Origin: DATFYM01 sp035315065
Lineage (GTDB): Bacteria; Acidobacteriota; Terriglobia; UBA7540
NCBI GenBank assembly: GCA_035315065.1
Contig: DATFYM010000046.1
Location: 1-24,271, forward strand
DNA: 24,271 bases
Direction: 5' to 3'
Below are positions 1 through 7,583 of this stretch, one piece after another. Each line of letters begins with the position of its first letter. Positions within the stretch are counted from its first letter, which is position 1. The notes under the pieces are model-generated. The model was not told the origin of the DNA. It did no database searches and was given only the letters and a program-made list of their open reading frames with translations. The translations under genes were made by a program, and so were the position numbers.

Positions 1-116
1 TCTGTCAACTAAATAATGCAAAGACCGACCTGCGGAAAATCGACGCTGGGGAGGAGTGGATTGAGACATCTCCAGGTGAAAATGTAGAAACTCCAGGGGC
101 GGCTATTGCCGCCTAA
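1..116 (+). CDS. possible C-terminal end of an upstream gene (partial)
   Basis: One frame is open from the window edge to a TAA at 114-116 and would give 37 residues ending in an acidic, Thr/Pro-containing tail with the last residues GAAIAA. I do not recognise it. G or C in the third codon position is clearly lower than in the other genes here, so the coding case is weak. A perfect hairpin (98-113) covers the last codons, which fits the 3' end of a transcription unit. It could equally be non-coding. The sequence upstream of the window would settle it. Confidence 0.3.
   Translation, partial: CQLNNAKTDLRKIDAGEEWIETSPGENVETPGAAIAA
98..113 (+). terminator. hairpin at the end of the upstream transcription unit
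   Basis: GGCGGC (98-103) and GCCGCC (108-113) are perfect 6-bp arms around a 4-base loop. An outer pair, CCAGGGG (93-99) and CCCCTGG (138-144), could form an alternative larger structure. There is no T-tract, so this is at best an atypical terminator. Confidence 0.3.
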
Positions 117-292
117 CTCCAACTTCTATGTCGTGCACCCCTGGCAATTGACCCTGCCCCTCGGGAACATGGACGCACGGAAGGACCGAAGAATGTTATT
201 CAACTCGGCGATCCGCAATCCGAGGTGATCCCGGCATGTGATTTGCATTAGTATTGATCTAGGGCGAACGAAGCGTTCAAGGGAGAGGCTGA

Positions 293-697
293 ATGGCAAA
301 TGGAGCCCAGGCTGACGAGCGGGAAGAAACACGAACGCTGCTGGTCAAGATCAGCGCGGCGTGGCGCCAGGGACGACTGGAGGAAGTGGCCGAGTATTTC
401 CACGACGACATGGTGATCAGAGGTCCTGAACTACAGGAAATGGGAAGGGGCAGGGAAGTCTGCGTGGGGAGCTACAAGGACTTCATTTCTCAGGCCACGG
501 CGCAGGAACTGAAGGAATCGGACGCCGAGATCGACGTGTGGGGAAACGCGGCCGTGGCCTCGTACGCCTGGGAAATGCACTACGAGATGGGAGGCGCGAG
601 CTACCACGAGTCGGGCCGCGATCTGTTTGTGTTCAAGCGCGATGGGGGAAAGTGGTTGGCGGTCTGGCGCGCAGTCTTAGTCTCTCCAGCGGCGTAG
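293..697 (+). CDS. SnoaL-like / DUF4440-type (NTF2-like) protein
   Basis: The 134-residue protein has the layout of small NTF2-like proteins. An N-terminal helix contains a W-R-x-G-x-x-E-E-V-A-E-Y-F segment (about residues 24-36) followed by HDD. A later beta sheet carries ASYAWEMHYE and, near the end, the usual G-x-W-L-A-V-W-R strand (about 121-128). Members of this fold act as small hydrolases, isomerases or ligand binders, and the sequence does not show which. It has no signal peptide, so it should be cytoplasmic. A GGGAGAGG ribosome-binding site at 281-288 lies 4 bases before the ATG and supports the start. The next gene begins about 57 bases downstream on the same strand. Confidence 0.8.
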   Translation: MANGAQADEREETRTLLVKISAAWRQGRLEEVAEYFHDDMVIRGPELQEMGRGREVCVGSYKDFISQATAQELKESDAEIDVWGNAAVASYAWEMHYEMGGASYHESGRDLFVFKRDGGKWLAVWRAVLVSPAA

Positions 698-745
698 CGC
701 CAGCCTCATGGCGCCATGTGGCCGGCTTAGCTCGCCGCTACGACG
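697..745. repeat. REP-like GC-rich palindromic fragment
   Basis: The gap between two genes holds overlapping short palindromes (a GGCGCC core) and the string GTGGCCGGCTTAGC followed by CGCTACG. This resembles the reverse complement of the element at 21950-21977, which reads GTGGCCGGCTTTAGCCGGG. The similarity suggests a dispersed REP-like family, but two imperfect copies are thin evidence. Confidence 0.3.
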
Positions 746-754
746 GGGCCTGTT

Positions 755-2776
755 GTGATGCTACTCGGTGAATCTTCAAGAGTCTTTCGCGAAGCGGGTG
801 GCGCCGACGGTGACATTACGGCTCCAGCCGCCGGAGCCTCGCTTTGGTCCCTGGCTGCGCTGATCGCAGCGCTCGCGCTCCTGGCCGCCCTTCCGTACCT
901 GAACACGCTGCGCAACGGGTTCGTGTGGGACGACTCGACTCAGGTACTGAACAACCCTTACATTCGAAGCCTTCACCACTTCCGCGAGATCTTCACCACC
1001 ACCGTGTGGTCCTATCGCGGAGGCGCCGAGGCGGCCCCCGCCTATTACCGGCCCCTGATGACGCTGCTTTACCTGGCGTGCTTTCAGTTGTTTGGACCGG
1101 TGGCTAGCGTCTTTCATCTGGCCAATGTTTTGCTGAATGTGCTGGTGGTGATCGCACTCTTCAAGGTGACCGAGCGGATGTTCCACCGCCGCGCGCTGGC
1201 TTTTGCGGCGGCGGCGATCTTTGCCCTGCATCCCATTCACAGCGAGGCCGTGAACTGGATCGCGGCGGTCACCGACCTGGAGTTGGCGTTCTTTTACCTG
1301 ATTACGTTCTGGGTTTTTCTTGGCCTGCCTGTGCATCACCCTGGGCGTGCCCGGATGGAGCTGCCAGCACAGCTTGGAATGGCCGCCGGTTTCGTCCTGG
1401 CGTTCCTCTCCAAGGAAAGCGCGGTGACACTTCCCGTGCTGGCCACGATCTACGAGCATCTCTATCGCGACGACCGATCGGAGACCCGATGGACCCAAAA
1501 GCTCTCCCGTTACGGAGTACTGTGGGCCGTCGCCGTCGGTTACTTGGTGTTCCGCGTTCATTTCCTGACGTTGGTCAGGATCGCTCGCTTCATGCCGTCA
1601 GAGGACGTTCCACTGTCGGCCGTCGGCCTGGTAGGGCAGTACGTCTGGAAATTCCTTTGGCCGGTCCGACTCTCCGCTTTCTACGTTTTTCCGGATAACT
1701 CGTTATGGGACCTGCTCGCGCGGGTACCTGGCGGGTTGGTGGCGATTGTAGTCCTGGCGACCCTCTTCTGGGTTCTGTGGAGCAGGGCGCGCCGCGTCAG
1801 CTTCGGCCTGCTTTGGTTCGTGGCCACGCTCGCGCCGGTGCTCAACCCGCGCTGGATGCCGGCCAACGCTTTCTCCGAGCGCTATCTCTATTTACCCTCG
1901 GTGGGCCTCTGCTGGGTGGTGGCTTGGGCGATCATCTCCTTATTCGATCGGCTCGCTGTCCGCAGAGCCGCATGGCGGTGGGGATTGGCGACCGCGCTCG
2001 CCGTTCTCGCTCTGCTTTGCGCGATTCGCATCTTCACGCGCAATCGCGACTGGCATGATGAGCTGACGTTTTACACGCGCACGGTAGCGGCTTCGCCGGA
2101 TTCCGTCCAGATGCTCATTGACCTGGGCCAGGTTTACTTCGATCGAGGCGATCTGGGGTCGGCTGAAAAGGAATGGCTCCAGGCGCGAAAGATCGCGCCC
2201 GATTACCCCATCCTGCTCGACAATCTCGGCGCTTTGTATACCCGGCAGCGCCGCTACGACGATGCGGTGGATGCTCTCCAACGTTGCCTCCAACAGTCGC
2301 CTGACGACGTCGACGCGCACGTGAATCTGGGTCAGGCTTACGCGCAGATGGGCGAAGTGCAGCCCGCCGAGCGGGAGCTTCGGGCGGCGGTGGACCTGGC
2401 GCCTCTCAACGTCCAGGCTCGAACGATGCTAGGGGCGTACTATTTCGCCCGCGCCCGCTACCGGGACGCCGCCGAACAATTCCGGCGCTCCATCGACAGC
2501 GTCCCTACCTCCAAGGCTTATCTTGGCGAGGGACTAGCCTATCTTCAGATGGGCGAACCGGAGCAGGCGGAAAGCGATTTCAAGAAGGCGGCGGCGGTCG
2601 ATCCGTACGACAGCCGCCCCCACTTCGTACTGGGCTACTTCTACGGCAAAATGAGCAGGACGAATGAGGCCATCAAGGAGTACACTATAGGATTCAAGAT
2701 GGATCCGGACAATCAAGACGCCCGCATGGCTTTTCAGAAACTGAAGGAGCACGACCCTGAGGGCCGGGTACGCTGA
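755..2776 (+). CDS. TMTC-like multi-pass membrane protein with C-terminal TPR repeats
   Basis: This 673-residue protein has two parts. Residues from about 28 to 430 hold roughly eleven hydrophobic segments and the hallmarks of the bacterial TMTC/DUF1736-like group: an early luminal loop with NGFVWDDSTQVLNNPYIRS, a later FALHPIHSEAVNWI, and SERYLYLPSVG before the last membrane helices. Residues from about 447 to 655 form six tetratricopeptide repeats. Eukaryotic TMTC proteins are O-mannosyltransferases. Transfer of sugar from a lipid carrier in the cytoplasmic membrane is therefore possible here, but no substrate can be read from the sequence. The TPRs probably face the periplasm and bind a protein partner. 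The start is GTG (755) or the adjacent ATG (758); I see no strong ribosome-binding site. No glycosylation cluster surrounds it. Confidence 0.85.
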   Translation: MMLLGESSRVFREAGGADGDITAPAAGASLWSLAALIAALALLAALPYLNTLRNGFVWDDSTQVLNNPYIRSLHHFREIFTTTVWSYRGGAEAAPAYYRPLMTLLYLACFQLFGPVASVFHLANVLLNVLVVIALFKVTERMFHRRALAFAAAAIFALHPIHSEAVNWIAAVTDLELAFFYLITFWVFLGLPVHHPGRARMELPAQLGMAAGFVLAFLSKESAVTLPVLATIYEHLYRDDRSETRWTQKLSRYGVLWAVAVGYLVFRVHFLTLVRIARFMPSEDVPLSAVGLVGQYVWKFLWPVRLSAFYVFPDNSLWDLLARVPGGLVAIVVLATLFWVLWSRARRVSFGLLWFVATLAPVLNPRWMPANAFSERYLYLPSVGLCWVVAWAIISLFDRLAVRRAAWRWGLATALAVLALLCAIRIFTRNRDWHDELTFYTRTVAASPDSVQMLIDLGQVYFDRGDLGSAEKEWLQARKIAPDYPILLDNLGALYTRQRRYDDAVDALQRCLQQSPDDVDAHVNLGQAYAQMGEVQPAERELRAAVDLAPLNVQARTMLGAYYFARARYRDAAEQFRRSIDSVPTSKAYLGEGLAYLQMGEPEQAESDFKKAAAVDPYDSRPHFVLGYFYGKMSRTNEAIKEYTIGFKMDPDNQDARMAFQKLKEHDPEGRVR

Positions 2777-2788
2777 GTAGTCAGTGGC

Positions 2789-2912
2789 GATTGCCGGTTG
2801 ACGACTGCCCGAGCCATGAGCCGTCGGCGGTAGAAGTAGGATCAAAGGGCCACTCTTGGTTGAAGCTGAGCGTCGACGAATAGAAGGTTTCTTCGCTCAA
2901 TCGGCAATCAAC
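2789..2912. repeat. degenerate heptamer-like repeats, two inverted patches
   Basis: The gap after the TMTC-like gene has a patch near 2789-2809 with units like cgattgc, cggttga and cgactgc. A second patch near 2897-2912 (tcaatcggcaatcaac) resembles the reverse complement of the first. The 7-bp period is weaker here than in the other arrays of the window. Confidence 0.35.
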
Positions 2913-2934
2913 AAGCGGCAGTTCGAATGGCTGC

Positions 2935-2963
2935 TTGACAGGGCACCCGCCCTCTCATAGCAT
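2935..2963 (+). promoter_or_regulatory. sigma70-type promoter of the STAS-domain gene
   Basis: A perfect -35 hexamer TTGACA (2935-2940) is followed by exactly 17 bases and TAGCAT (2958-2963), which matches four of six -10 positions. Transcription would begin near 2970, so the start codon must lie downstream of that point. Both in-frame upstream start candidates (TTG at 2935, ATG at 2962) fall within the promoter itself. Confidence 0.65.
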
Positions 2964-3000
2964 GGCAGTTCACGGCCAGCCTGGCACCAAGGACGGCATT

Positions 3001-3441
3001 GTGAGAATCTCCATACGTTTTGAAGATGACGTCGCGATCATGAGTCTGGACGGCAAGTTCCTGGCAGGCGCCGACGGACCGTTTCTGCGCCAGAAGGTCA
3101 AGGACCTGATTGACGCCGGCACCGCGCACTTGGTGATCGATTTCGGCGATGTGCCCTACATTGATTCGACGGGTCTCGGCTTTCTCGCCGGGACGCGCGA
3201 GGCGGCGGAGGGCTCCCATGTTTCCCTCGTGCTGGCGGCGCTCAACGACCACGTGCTGAAGGTGCTCGATAGCGTAAAGCTCACCCCGTTTTTTGTGATT
3301 GCCAAAGACATTCCCACGGCGCTGGTCAAGGTGAAACGAACGGCGAGCGCTGGCGGACCGGCGAAAGCGGCGAAGGCCAAGAAGGCGAAACCCCAGGGCG
3401 AGGACGATGCCGGCGATAGCGAAACCCTCGTCAGCCGCTAG
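3001..3441 (+). CDS. STAS-domain protein (anti-sigma factor antagonist-like)
   Basis: From the GTG at 3001 the protein is 146 residues. Residues 1-108 are a STAS domain of the SpoIIAA/RsbV type: an N-terminal beta strand, the segment LDGKFLAGADG, then VIDFGDVPYIDSTGLGFL. The DSTGLG motif at 55-60 carries Ser56 at the position phosphorylated by partner kinases in this family. The tail from about 110 is rich in Ala and Lys and looks disordered. Such proteins sequester anti-sigma factors or act in partner-switching modules, but no kinase or phosphatase partner lies nearby. The start was chosen because AAGGA at 2989-2993 sits 7 bases before GTG 3001, while the frame further upstream overlaps the promoter. 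Confidence 0.85.
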   Translation: MRISIRFEDDVAIMSLDGKFLAGADGPFLRQKVKDLIDAGTAHLVIDFGDVPYIDSTGLGFLAGTREAAEGSHVSLVLAALNDHVLKVLDSVKLTPFFVIAKDIPTALVKVKRTASAGGPAKAAKAKKAKPQGEDDAGDSETLVSR

Positions 3442-3451
3442 CCAGAAAAAC

Positions 3452-3487
3452 CAATTGACGAATTGTCGATTGACGATTGACCATTGA
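3452..3487. repeat. degenerate heptamer array, unit cgattga
   Basis: Units caattga, cgaattgt (8 bases), cgattga, cgattga and ccattga follow each other between the STAS and S41 genes. The same unit recurs at 20811-20831, and its reverse complement (tcaatcg) forms the array at 3591-3625. Confidence 0.75.
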
Positions 3488-3492
3488 AAGAG

Positions 3493-3510
3493 AGCCGTCT
3501 GGTCGGCTTT
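3493..3510 (+). terminator. weak terminator-like hairpin after the STAS gene
   Basis: AGCCG (3493-3497) and CGGCT (3504-3508) pair around a 6-base loop and are followed by a short T run (TTTC). The stem is short, so the call is tentative. Confidence 0.3.
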
Positions 3511-3522
3511 CGAGAAGAGGGC

Positions 3523-3564
3523 GTTCTCGCGTTCGACTTTTGAGTCTCGACTTTGGACTGCTTC
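3523..3564. repeat. degenerate heptamer array in front of the S41 peptidase
   Basis: In steps of seven the sequence reads gttctcg, cgttcga, cttttga, gtctcga, ctttgga, ctgcttc. Only part of each unit is kept (mostly a TC/TT pair and a GA step), but the register holds for six units. Confidence 0.5.
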
Positions 3565-3578
3565 TCGGAACCGACAAG

Positions 3579-5204
3579 ATGGCCGTCTTGCAATCGTCAG
3601 TCGTCAATCGTCAGCCGTCAATTCGTCAAGCCCTACCCCTGCATCTCGCTTGTTTCCTCGTCGCCTTTCCGCTGCTTTCAGGTCGAGGAGTGGCCCAGAC
3701 CGGGGCGCCTTCCGACAATGTTTCCGATGAGGTCGCGCAGGAGGGTGCCAGGTTCGCGCGCGTTTTCGGCTCTGTGGAAGCGAACTACGTCGACTCCATT
3801 GACGCCGAATCGACCATCTTCAACGGTGCCATTCGCGGCATGCTGACGCAGCTTGACCCGTTCTCCGGGTTCTTCGACCGTGACCAGTTCCAGATGCTGA
3901 AGCAACAGGCGCGCGGCCAGGCGTTGGGCTTCGGCTCCATCCTTTACGTCCAGACGGGCAAGGTTGTGGTACTGCAGACGGCGCAGGGGTCGCCCTCATG
4001 GCGGGCAGGACTCGGTCCGGGAGACGAGATCGTCGCGATCAACGGTGAGCGCATCGACCGTCTCGATTTCCAGGCACTGGTGGACTTGCTACAGCGCTCG
4101 CGGTCGCAAGCCGTGCGACTTGGCGTGATCCATCCCGGCAAGCTGGTTTCGCAGGACTACGACTTGAAGCCGGCGGAAGTGGCGATGCCGACGGTCGACA
4201 AGTCGTTTGTCCTCGGCTCCGGCGTCGGGTATGTCCACATCTCCGGTTTCGAGCTGAAGACGCCGCAGGAAGTGATCAGCGCCATTCAAGGTCTCGGCGT
4301 AAGCACTCCCCAGGGCACGGCGGGCATCAAAAGCCTGCTGGTCGATCTGCGCGACAATCACGGCGGTATCGTGGGCTCGGCCGTCGCCACCGCTAGCTTG
4401 TTTCTCCCTCCGAACGTCGTCGTGATGACCTTGCGCGATCGAACAGGAACCAAGCAGACTTCCCGCACCCTCGAAATGCCGGCCCACTTCGACTTGCCGG
4501 TGGTCGTGCTGGTAAACGGAGAAACGGCGAGTTCGGCCGAACTGTTCACCGCCGCGCTCCAGGATCACGACCGCGCGCTGGTGGCGGGCCAGTCGACCTA
4601 CGGCAAAGGCGTAGTGCAAAGCGTGCTCAGCCTTAGCGAGAACACCGGGCTGGCGCTGACTACAGGGCAGTACTTCACTCCCAGCGGCCGGTCAATCCAG
4701 CGGTCGTTACCCGGAACCATGCTCGGGCCGACGGGCAACGACGATCCGGCAAAGGTCGCTTTCCATACTGACGACGGGCGATCCGTCTCGGCTGGCGGCG
4801 GCATCACGCCCGATGTTTCCATTCCGCCTCGCGCGCTCGACCCTTGGGCGGCCTTTATCAATCAGCACGGCGCTTTCAATACGTTTGCCTCCGATTACCT
4901 TTCCCTTCATGGCAAACCTGATCGATCCTTCGAACCGGATGATAAGACGCTCACCGAGTTCAAGGACTTCCTGGCACGCGAGGGCCTCCAGACGCCCGAT
5001 GAGTATTGGGGACCGGATCAGGACTACCTGAAACTAAGAATCAAGACGGAGGTTCTCACCCTCGTCTACGGTCTCGCGCTCGGCGACGAGATGGAGACCA
5101 AAAACGATCCGCAGGTGCAGGAAGCCGTCAAACTCTTCTCGAAAATACCGTCCCTCCTGAAGCCTGACTCCAAGCTCGCCTTGGGCGGAACGAGAGGACG
5201 CTGA
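3579..5204 (+). CDS. exported S41-family C-terminal processing peptidase with PDZ domain
   Basis: From ATG 3579 the protein is 541 residues. An N-terminal export signal with hydrophobic core LACFLVAFPLL ends near VAQ. A PDZ domain follows (about 100-190) with PSWRAGLGPGDEIVAING. The S41 protease domain contains LLVDLRDNHGG, then VNGETASSAELFTAALQD (candidate catalytic Ser318/319) and STYGKGVVQS (Lys343), the Ser/Lys pair expected of CtpA/Prc proteases. Such enzymes cut or trim envelope proteins in the periplasm. The frame is open up to a TTG at 3477, but that stretch is mainly heptamer repeat DNA, so I prefer ATG 3579. Even from 3579, residues about 5-16 are encoded by a heptamer array, which makes the exact start uncertain. 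Confidence 0.88.
   Translation: MAVLQSSVVNRQPSIRQALPLHLACFLVAFPLLSGRGVAQTGAPSDNVSDEVAQEGARFARVFGSVEANYVDSIDAESTIFNGAIRGMLTQLDPFSGFFDRDQFQMLKQQARGQALGFGSILYVQTGKVVVLQTAQGSPSWRAGLGPGDEIVAINGERIDRLDFQALVDLLQRSRSQAVRLGVIHPGKLVSQDYDLKPAEVAMPTVDKSFVLGSGVGYVHISGFELKTPQEVISAIQGLGVSTPQGTAGIKSLLVDLRDNHGGIVGSAVATASLFLPPNVVVMTLRDRTGTKQTSRTLEMPAHFDLPVVVLVNGETASSAELFTAALQDHDRALVAGQSTYGKGVVQSVLSLSENTGLALTTGQYFTPSGRSIQRSLPGTMLGPTGNDDPAKVAFHTDDGRSVSAGGGITPDVSIPPRALDPWAAFINQHGAFNTFASDYLSLHGKPDRSFEPDDKTLTEFKDFLAREGLQTPDEYWGPDQDYLKLRIKTEVLTLVYGLALGDEMETKNDPQVQEAVKLFSKIPSLLKPDSKLALGGTRGR
3591..3625. repeat. degenerate heptamer array, unit caatcgt, within the S41 signal-peptide coding region
   Basis: Units caatcgt, cagtcgt, caatcgt, cagccgt and caattcg run in perfect 7-bp register. 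This is the reverse-complement version of the array at 3452-3487, so the two form an imperfect inverted repeat about 100 bases apart. Confidence 0.75.
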
Positions 5205-5233
5205 GGGTCACCGGAAGTCACTCGCTCTCGTCC

Positions 5234-5252
5234 TCCCTGTCGCTCCCAGGGA
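5234..5252. terminator. weak hairpin between convergent genes
   Basis: TCCCTG (5234-5239) and CAGGGA (5247-5252) form a 6-bp stem with a 7-base loop between the stops of the S41 gene (+) and the serine hydrolase gene (-). It could serve both directions, but it lacks a T-tract. Confidence 0.3.
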
Positions 5253-5260
5253 CGATAGTC

Positions 5261-6964
5261 TTAGTCAATGCGTTTCGCGGACATGTTGGCGCCGTTCTGG
5301 TGCAGGGCGAGACTGGTGGCGCGGCCATTGCTATCGGTTTCGAAAGTAATCTGAGCGTCGACCACTTTGTAGAAGTACTCGCGATCGCTCTGGGGGAATA
5401 TTTGGACCTTCGGCTGGCCCGTAGCTTGCGCGAACAAGCCATCGCCCTCGCGCGTGATAGTCATGATGAAATTCGGAGCCAGTTGATACTGCCCCACGTA
5501 TCCGTCAAACAGCTTGGGATCCACGGCAACTTCTTTGTGCTGGTCTGAAGGGGCGGCTGGGGCGGGCTCTCCTTCGATCCGCTTGGCCGGCACGTCGGCG
5601 CCGTTCTGGTGCAGGGTGAGGCTGGTGGCGCGCCCGGTGGCATCGGTCTCGAAGGTAATTTGCGCATCGACGATCTTGTAGAAGAAGTCCCGCTCACCCT
5701 CGGGGAATATCGGGAGTTTCGGCTGGTTAGTAGCTTGAGCGTTGAGTTGGTTGCCCTCGCGGGTAATCGTCAGGATGAAGTTCGACGCCAGTTGGTATCG
5801 GCCGACGTATCCGTCGAGAATCTTCGGATCGACGGTAATTTCCTTGTGCTCTTTCGGCGCCAGCAGCGGTACGTGCGAGTCCAGCAGGTGCATTCCGACA
5901 TCGTCGACGCCTGCGCCGGTGAACGTGTTCGATAGCACCACGACCCCCACTCGAGTTTTCAGATCGAAGCCAACAAAGGATCGATAGCCGTAGGTGCCGC
6001 CGTTATGCCAAACGATCTCGTCCGTCGACGGCTTGGTGATGATCCAGGCGAGACCGATCTCTCCCATGAGCGGAGGCCCGGTGGGCCGGCGCACCGTCAG
6101 CATCGAGGCCATCGCTGGAGCCAATGGCGTCTTGGCGTAGCCGAGATTGGCAGCCAGGAAGGCGAGGAGATCGTTGACGCTCGATCGGAGGGCGCCGCAA
6201 CCCGCCAGGACCTGAAAATCCCAGTTGGGAACTGCCTTTAGCTGATCGTTGTGGCCCACCGCGAGCCGCGTCTTCATCTCCGGCGAAAGCGTGATGGCGG
6301 TGCTGGTCATGTTCAGTGGCCCCGTGATGCGGGAGCGCACTAAAGCCTCGTAGTCCATTCCCGCGCGCCGCGCCAGCACATTGCCGAGCAGTCCCCCGCC
6401 AAGATTCGAGTACTCAAACTGCGAGCCGATGTCACGCGTGAGTTGGTAGGCCGAGAGAAATTGGTAGAGTTGCTCCACGGTGTAGTCGGCGTACGGGTTG
6501 GCCGGGTCTTTCGGGTGGAAGTTGGAGGGCATCCGCGGCAGACCGGAGGTATGGGTGGAAAGATCCACCAGCGTGATCGAGCGATCGCCGCGCTGCGGCA
6601 CCTTGACGTCGGCCGGCAGGTACTTCGCGATCGGGTCGGTAAGGGCAACCTCACCGCGCTGGACCATATCGGCCAGGAGCAGCGACGTAAACACCTTCGT
6701 GGCCGAGCCGATTTCGAAAATGGTATCGCCGTTCAGCGGACGGGCGTCCCCCTTGTCGAGGCTGCCGTAAGCGATCACCCTTCGCCCCTGCGGCTCGATG
6801 ACTCCGACCACAATTCCGACTCCCTGGTGAAACGTGTCAATACGTTCCACCAGAATCTTCCGGATCTCCGCATCCGGCGGCACCGACGACATGGGAGCCG
6901 ACTGCGGCAGACCCGTACCACTCCGCAAAGTCATACCCAACATGATGACAAGGATCTTGTTCAT
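5261..6964 (-). CDS. exported serine beta-lactamase-like hydrolase with duplicated C-terminal DUF3471-like domain
   Basis: The 567-residue protein carries the class C beta-lactamase/DD-peptidase triad motifs: S-A-T-K (87-90) with the nucleophile Ser87, Y-S-N (185-187) and H-N-G-G (320-323). A short hydrophobic N-terminus (about 1-20) suggests export, though it is a weak signal peptide. After the catalytic domain (to about 370) come two copies of a DUF3471-like beta domain, each opening with H-K-E-x-x-V-D-P-K and closing with A-K-R-I-D/E, offset by 103 residues. Family members range from penicillin-recognising enzymes to esterases and D-aminopeptidases, so antibiotic hydrolysis should not be assumed. 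A GAGGAG ribosome-binding site precedes ATG 6964. The gene is the third of an operon with the ECF sigma factor, 24 bases after the membrane-protein gene. Confidence 0.9.
   Translation of the reverse strand: MNKILVIMLGMTLRSGTGLPQSAPMSSVPPDAEIRKILVERIDTFHQGVGIVVGVIEPQGRRVIAYGSLDKGDARPLNGDTIFEIGSATKVFTSLLLADMVQRGEVALTDPIAKYLPADVKVPQRGDRSITLVDLSTHTSGLPRMPSNFHPKDPANPYADYTVEQLYQFLSAYQLTRDIGSQFEYSNLGGGLLGNVLARRAGMDYEALVRSRITGPLNMTSTAITLSPEMKTRLAVGHNDQLKAVPNWDFQVLAGCGALRSSVNDLLAFLAANLGYAKTPLAPAMASMLTVRRPTGPPLMGEIGLAWIITKPSTDEIVWHNGGTYGYRSFVGFDLKTRVGVVVLSNTFTGAGVDDVGMHLLDSHVPLLAPKEHKEITVDPKILDGYVGRYQLASNFILTITREGNQLNAQATNQPKLPIFPEGERDFFYKIVDAQITFETDATGRATSLTLHQNGADVPAKRIEGEPAPAAPSDQHKEVAVDPKLFDGYVGQYQLAPNFIMTITREGDGLFAQATGQPKVQIFPQSDREYFYKVVDAQITFETDSNGRATSLALHQNGANMSAKRID
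5264..5848 (-). repeat. tandem 309-bp in-frame duplication inside the hydrolase gene
   Basis: Residues 373-463 and 476-566 of the hydrolase are clear copies with the same block order (DGYVGxYQLA, NFIxTITREG, VDAQITFETD, LHQNGA). The offset is exactly 103 residues (309 bp), and the linker between the units is Pro/Ala-rich. The copies differ at many positions, so the duplication is not recent. Confidence 0.85.
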
Positions 6965-6988
6965 GGTCTCTATGCTCCTCGCGTGAAA

Positions 6989-7582
6989 TCACTCTTGTTT
7001 CTGAAGCGCGTCCAATTCATCGATGCGGCGTTGAAGCCTGCGCGCGGCCCGCTGGTTGAGCTTCCAGATCCCGACGAAGACCAGCGCCGCAACCAGGTTC
7101 AACACCGCCAACGACACGCCGACGTGCTGCAGGTGGCCCGGGTTCGTTCGGGCCAAACCCACCGTCAGAACCACCCAGCCAGGAATCATCGGCCCCAGGT
7201 ACCACGACCAGACACTCCCCACGAGGTCGCGCTGACGCTCGAGTTCCCGGCGATGGAACTCAAGCCAGCTTGCCGATCCCATTTCCGCCGCCGGGCTTCT
7301 GGCGGAACCTCGGTGATGAAGCTGATAAACGATGTACAACATCCCGGCAATGATCATCGCAAAGCCGACCCGCGTTACTGTGTCGGGATCGTGCCACAGG
7401 GTATAGCTGAAGAAAACCACCACCACGAGCGCCGCGATGTACTCGCGAAGATTGCGGCGCCCGATCTTTTGCTGGAACTTCCGCGCCTTGCGGCGGATCT
7501 CGTCGATAGACATTGGCGTACCCTCCACGCACTGGCTCTGCCAGGCTTTTCTGATATCGTTCGGGGGAGACGAATTCGTCAT
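6989..7582 (-). CDS. four-TM membrane protein, candidate anti-sigma factor
   Basis: This 197-residue protein has a cytoplasmic N-terminus of about 45 basic residues (DIRKAWQSQ, then MSIDEIRRKARKFQ). Four probable membrane segments follow (about 47-65, 70-89, 126-145 and 153-175), and a basic coiled tail (RRLQRRIDELDALQ) ends the protein. It lacks the H-x3-C-x2-C motif of zinc anti-sigma factors. Its ATG lies one base past the TAA of the sigma factor gene, with the ribosome-binding site (AGGAGG) inside the last sigma codons, so the two are translationally coupled. From that coupling I infer a membrane-bound regulator of the sigma factor. The sequence alone does not show this, and I recognise no named family. 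Confidence 0.75.
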   Translation of the reverse strand: MTNSSPPNDIRKAWQSQCVEGTPMSIDEIRRKARKFQQKIGRRNLREYIAALVVVVFFSYTLWHDPDTVTRVGFAMIIAGMLYIVYQLHHRGSARSPAAEMGSASWLEFHRRELERQRDLVGSVWSWYLGPMIPGWVVLTVGLARTNPGHLQHVGVSLAVLNLVAALVFVGIWKLNQRAARRLQRRIDELDALQKQE

Positions 7583-7583
7583 G

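Noticed and set aside
776..1561. 261-codon minus-strand frame opposite the TMTC-like gene
   Set aside because: Low-complexity Gln/Arg/Gly translation opposite a clear membrane protein.
5261..6964. Antibiotic-resistance beta-lactamase
   Set aside because: The S-x-x-K, Y-S-N and H-N-G-G motifs are shared by many esterases and peptidases. The duplicated DUF3471-like tail and operon context do not point to antibiotic hydrolysis.
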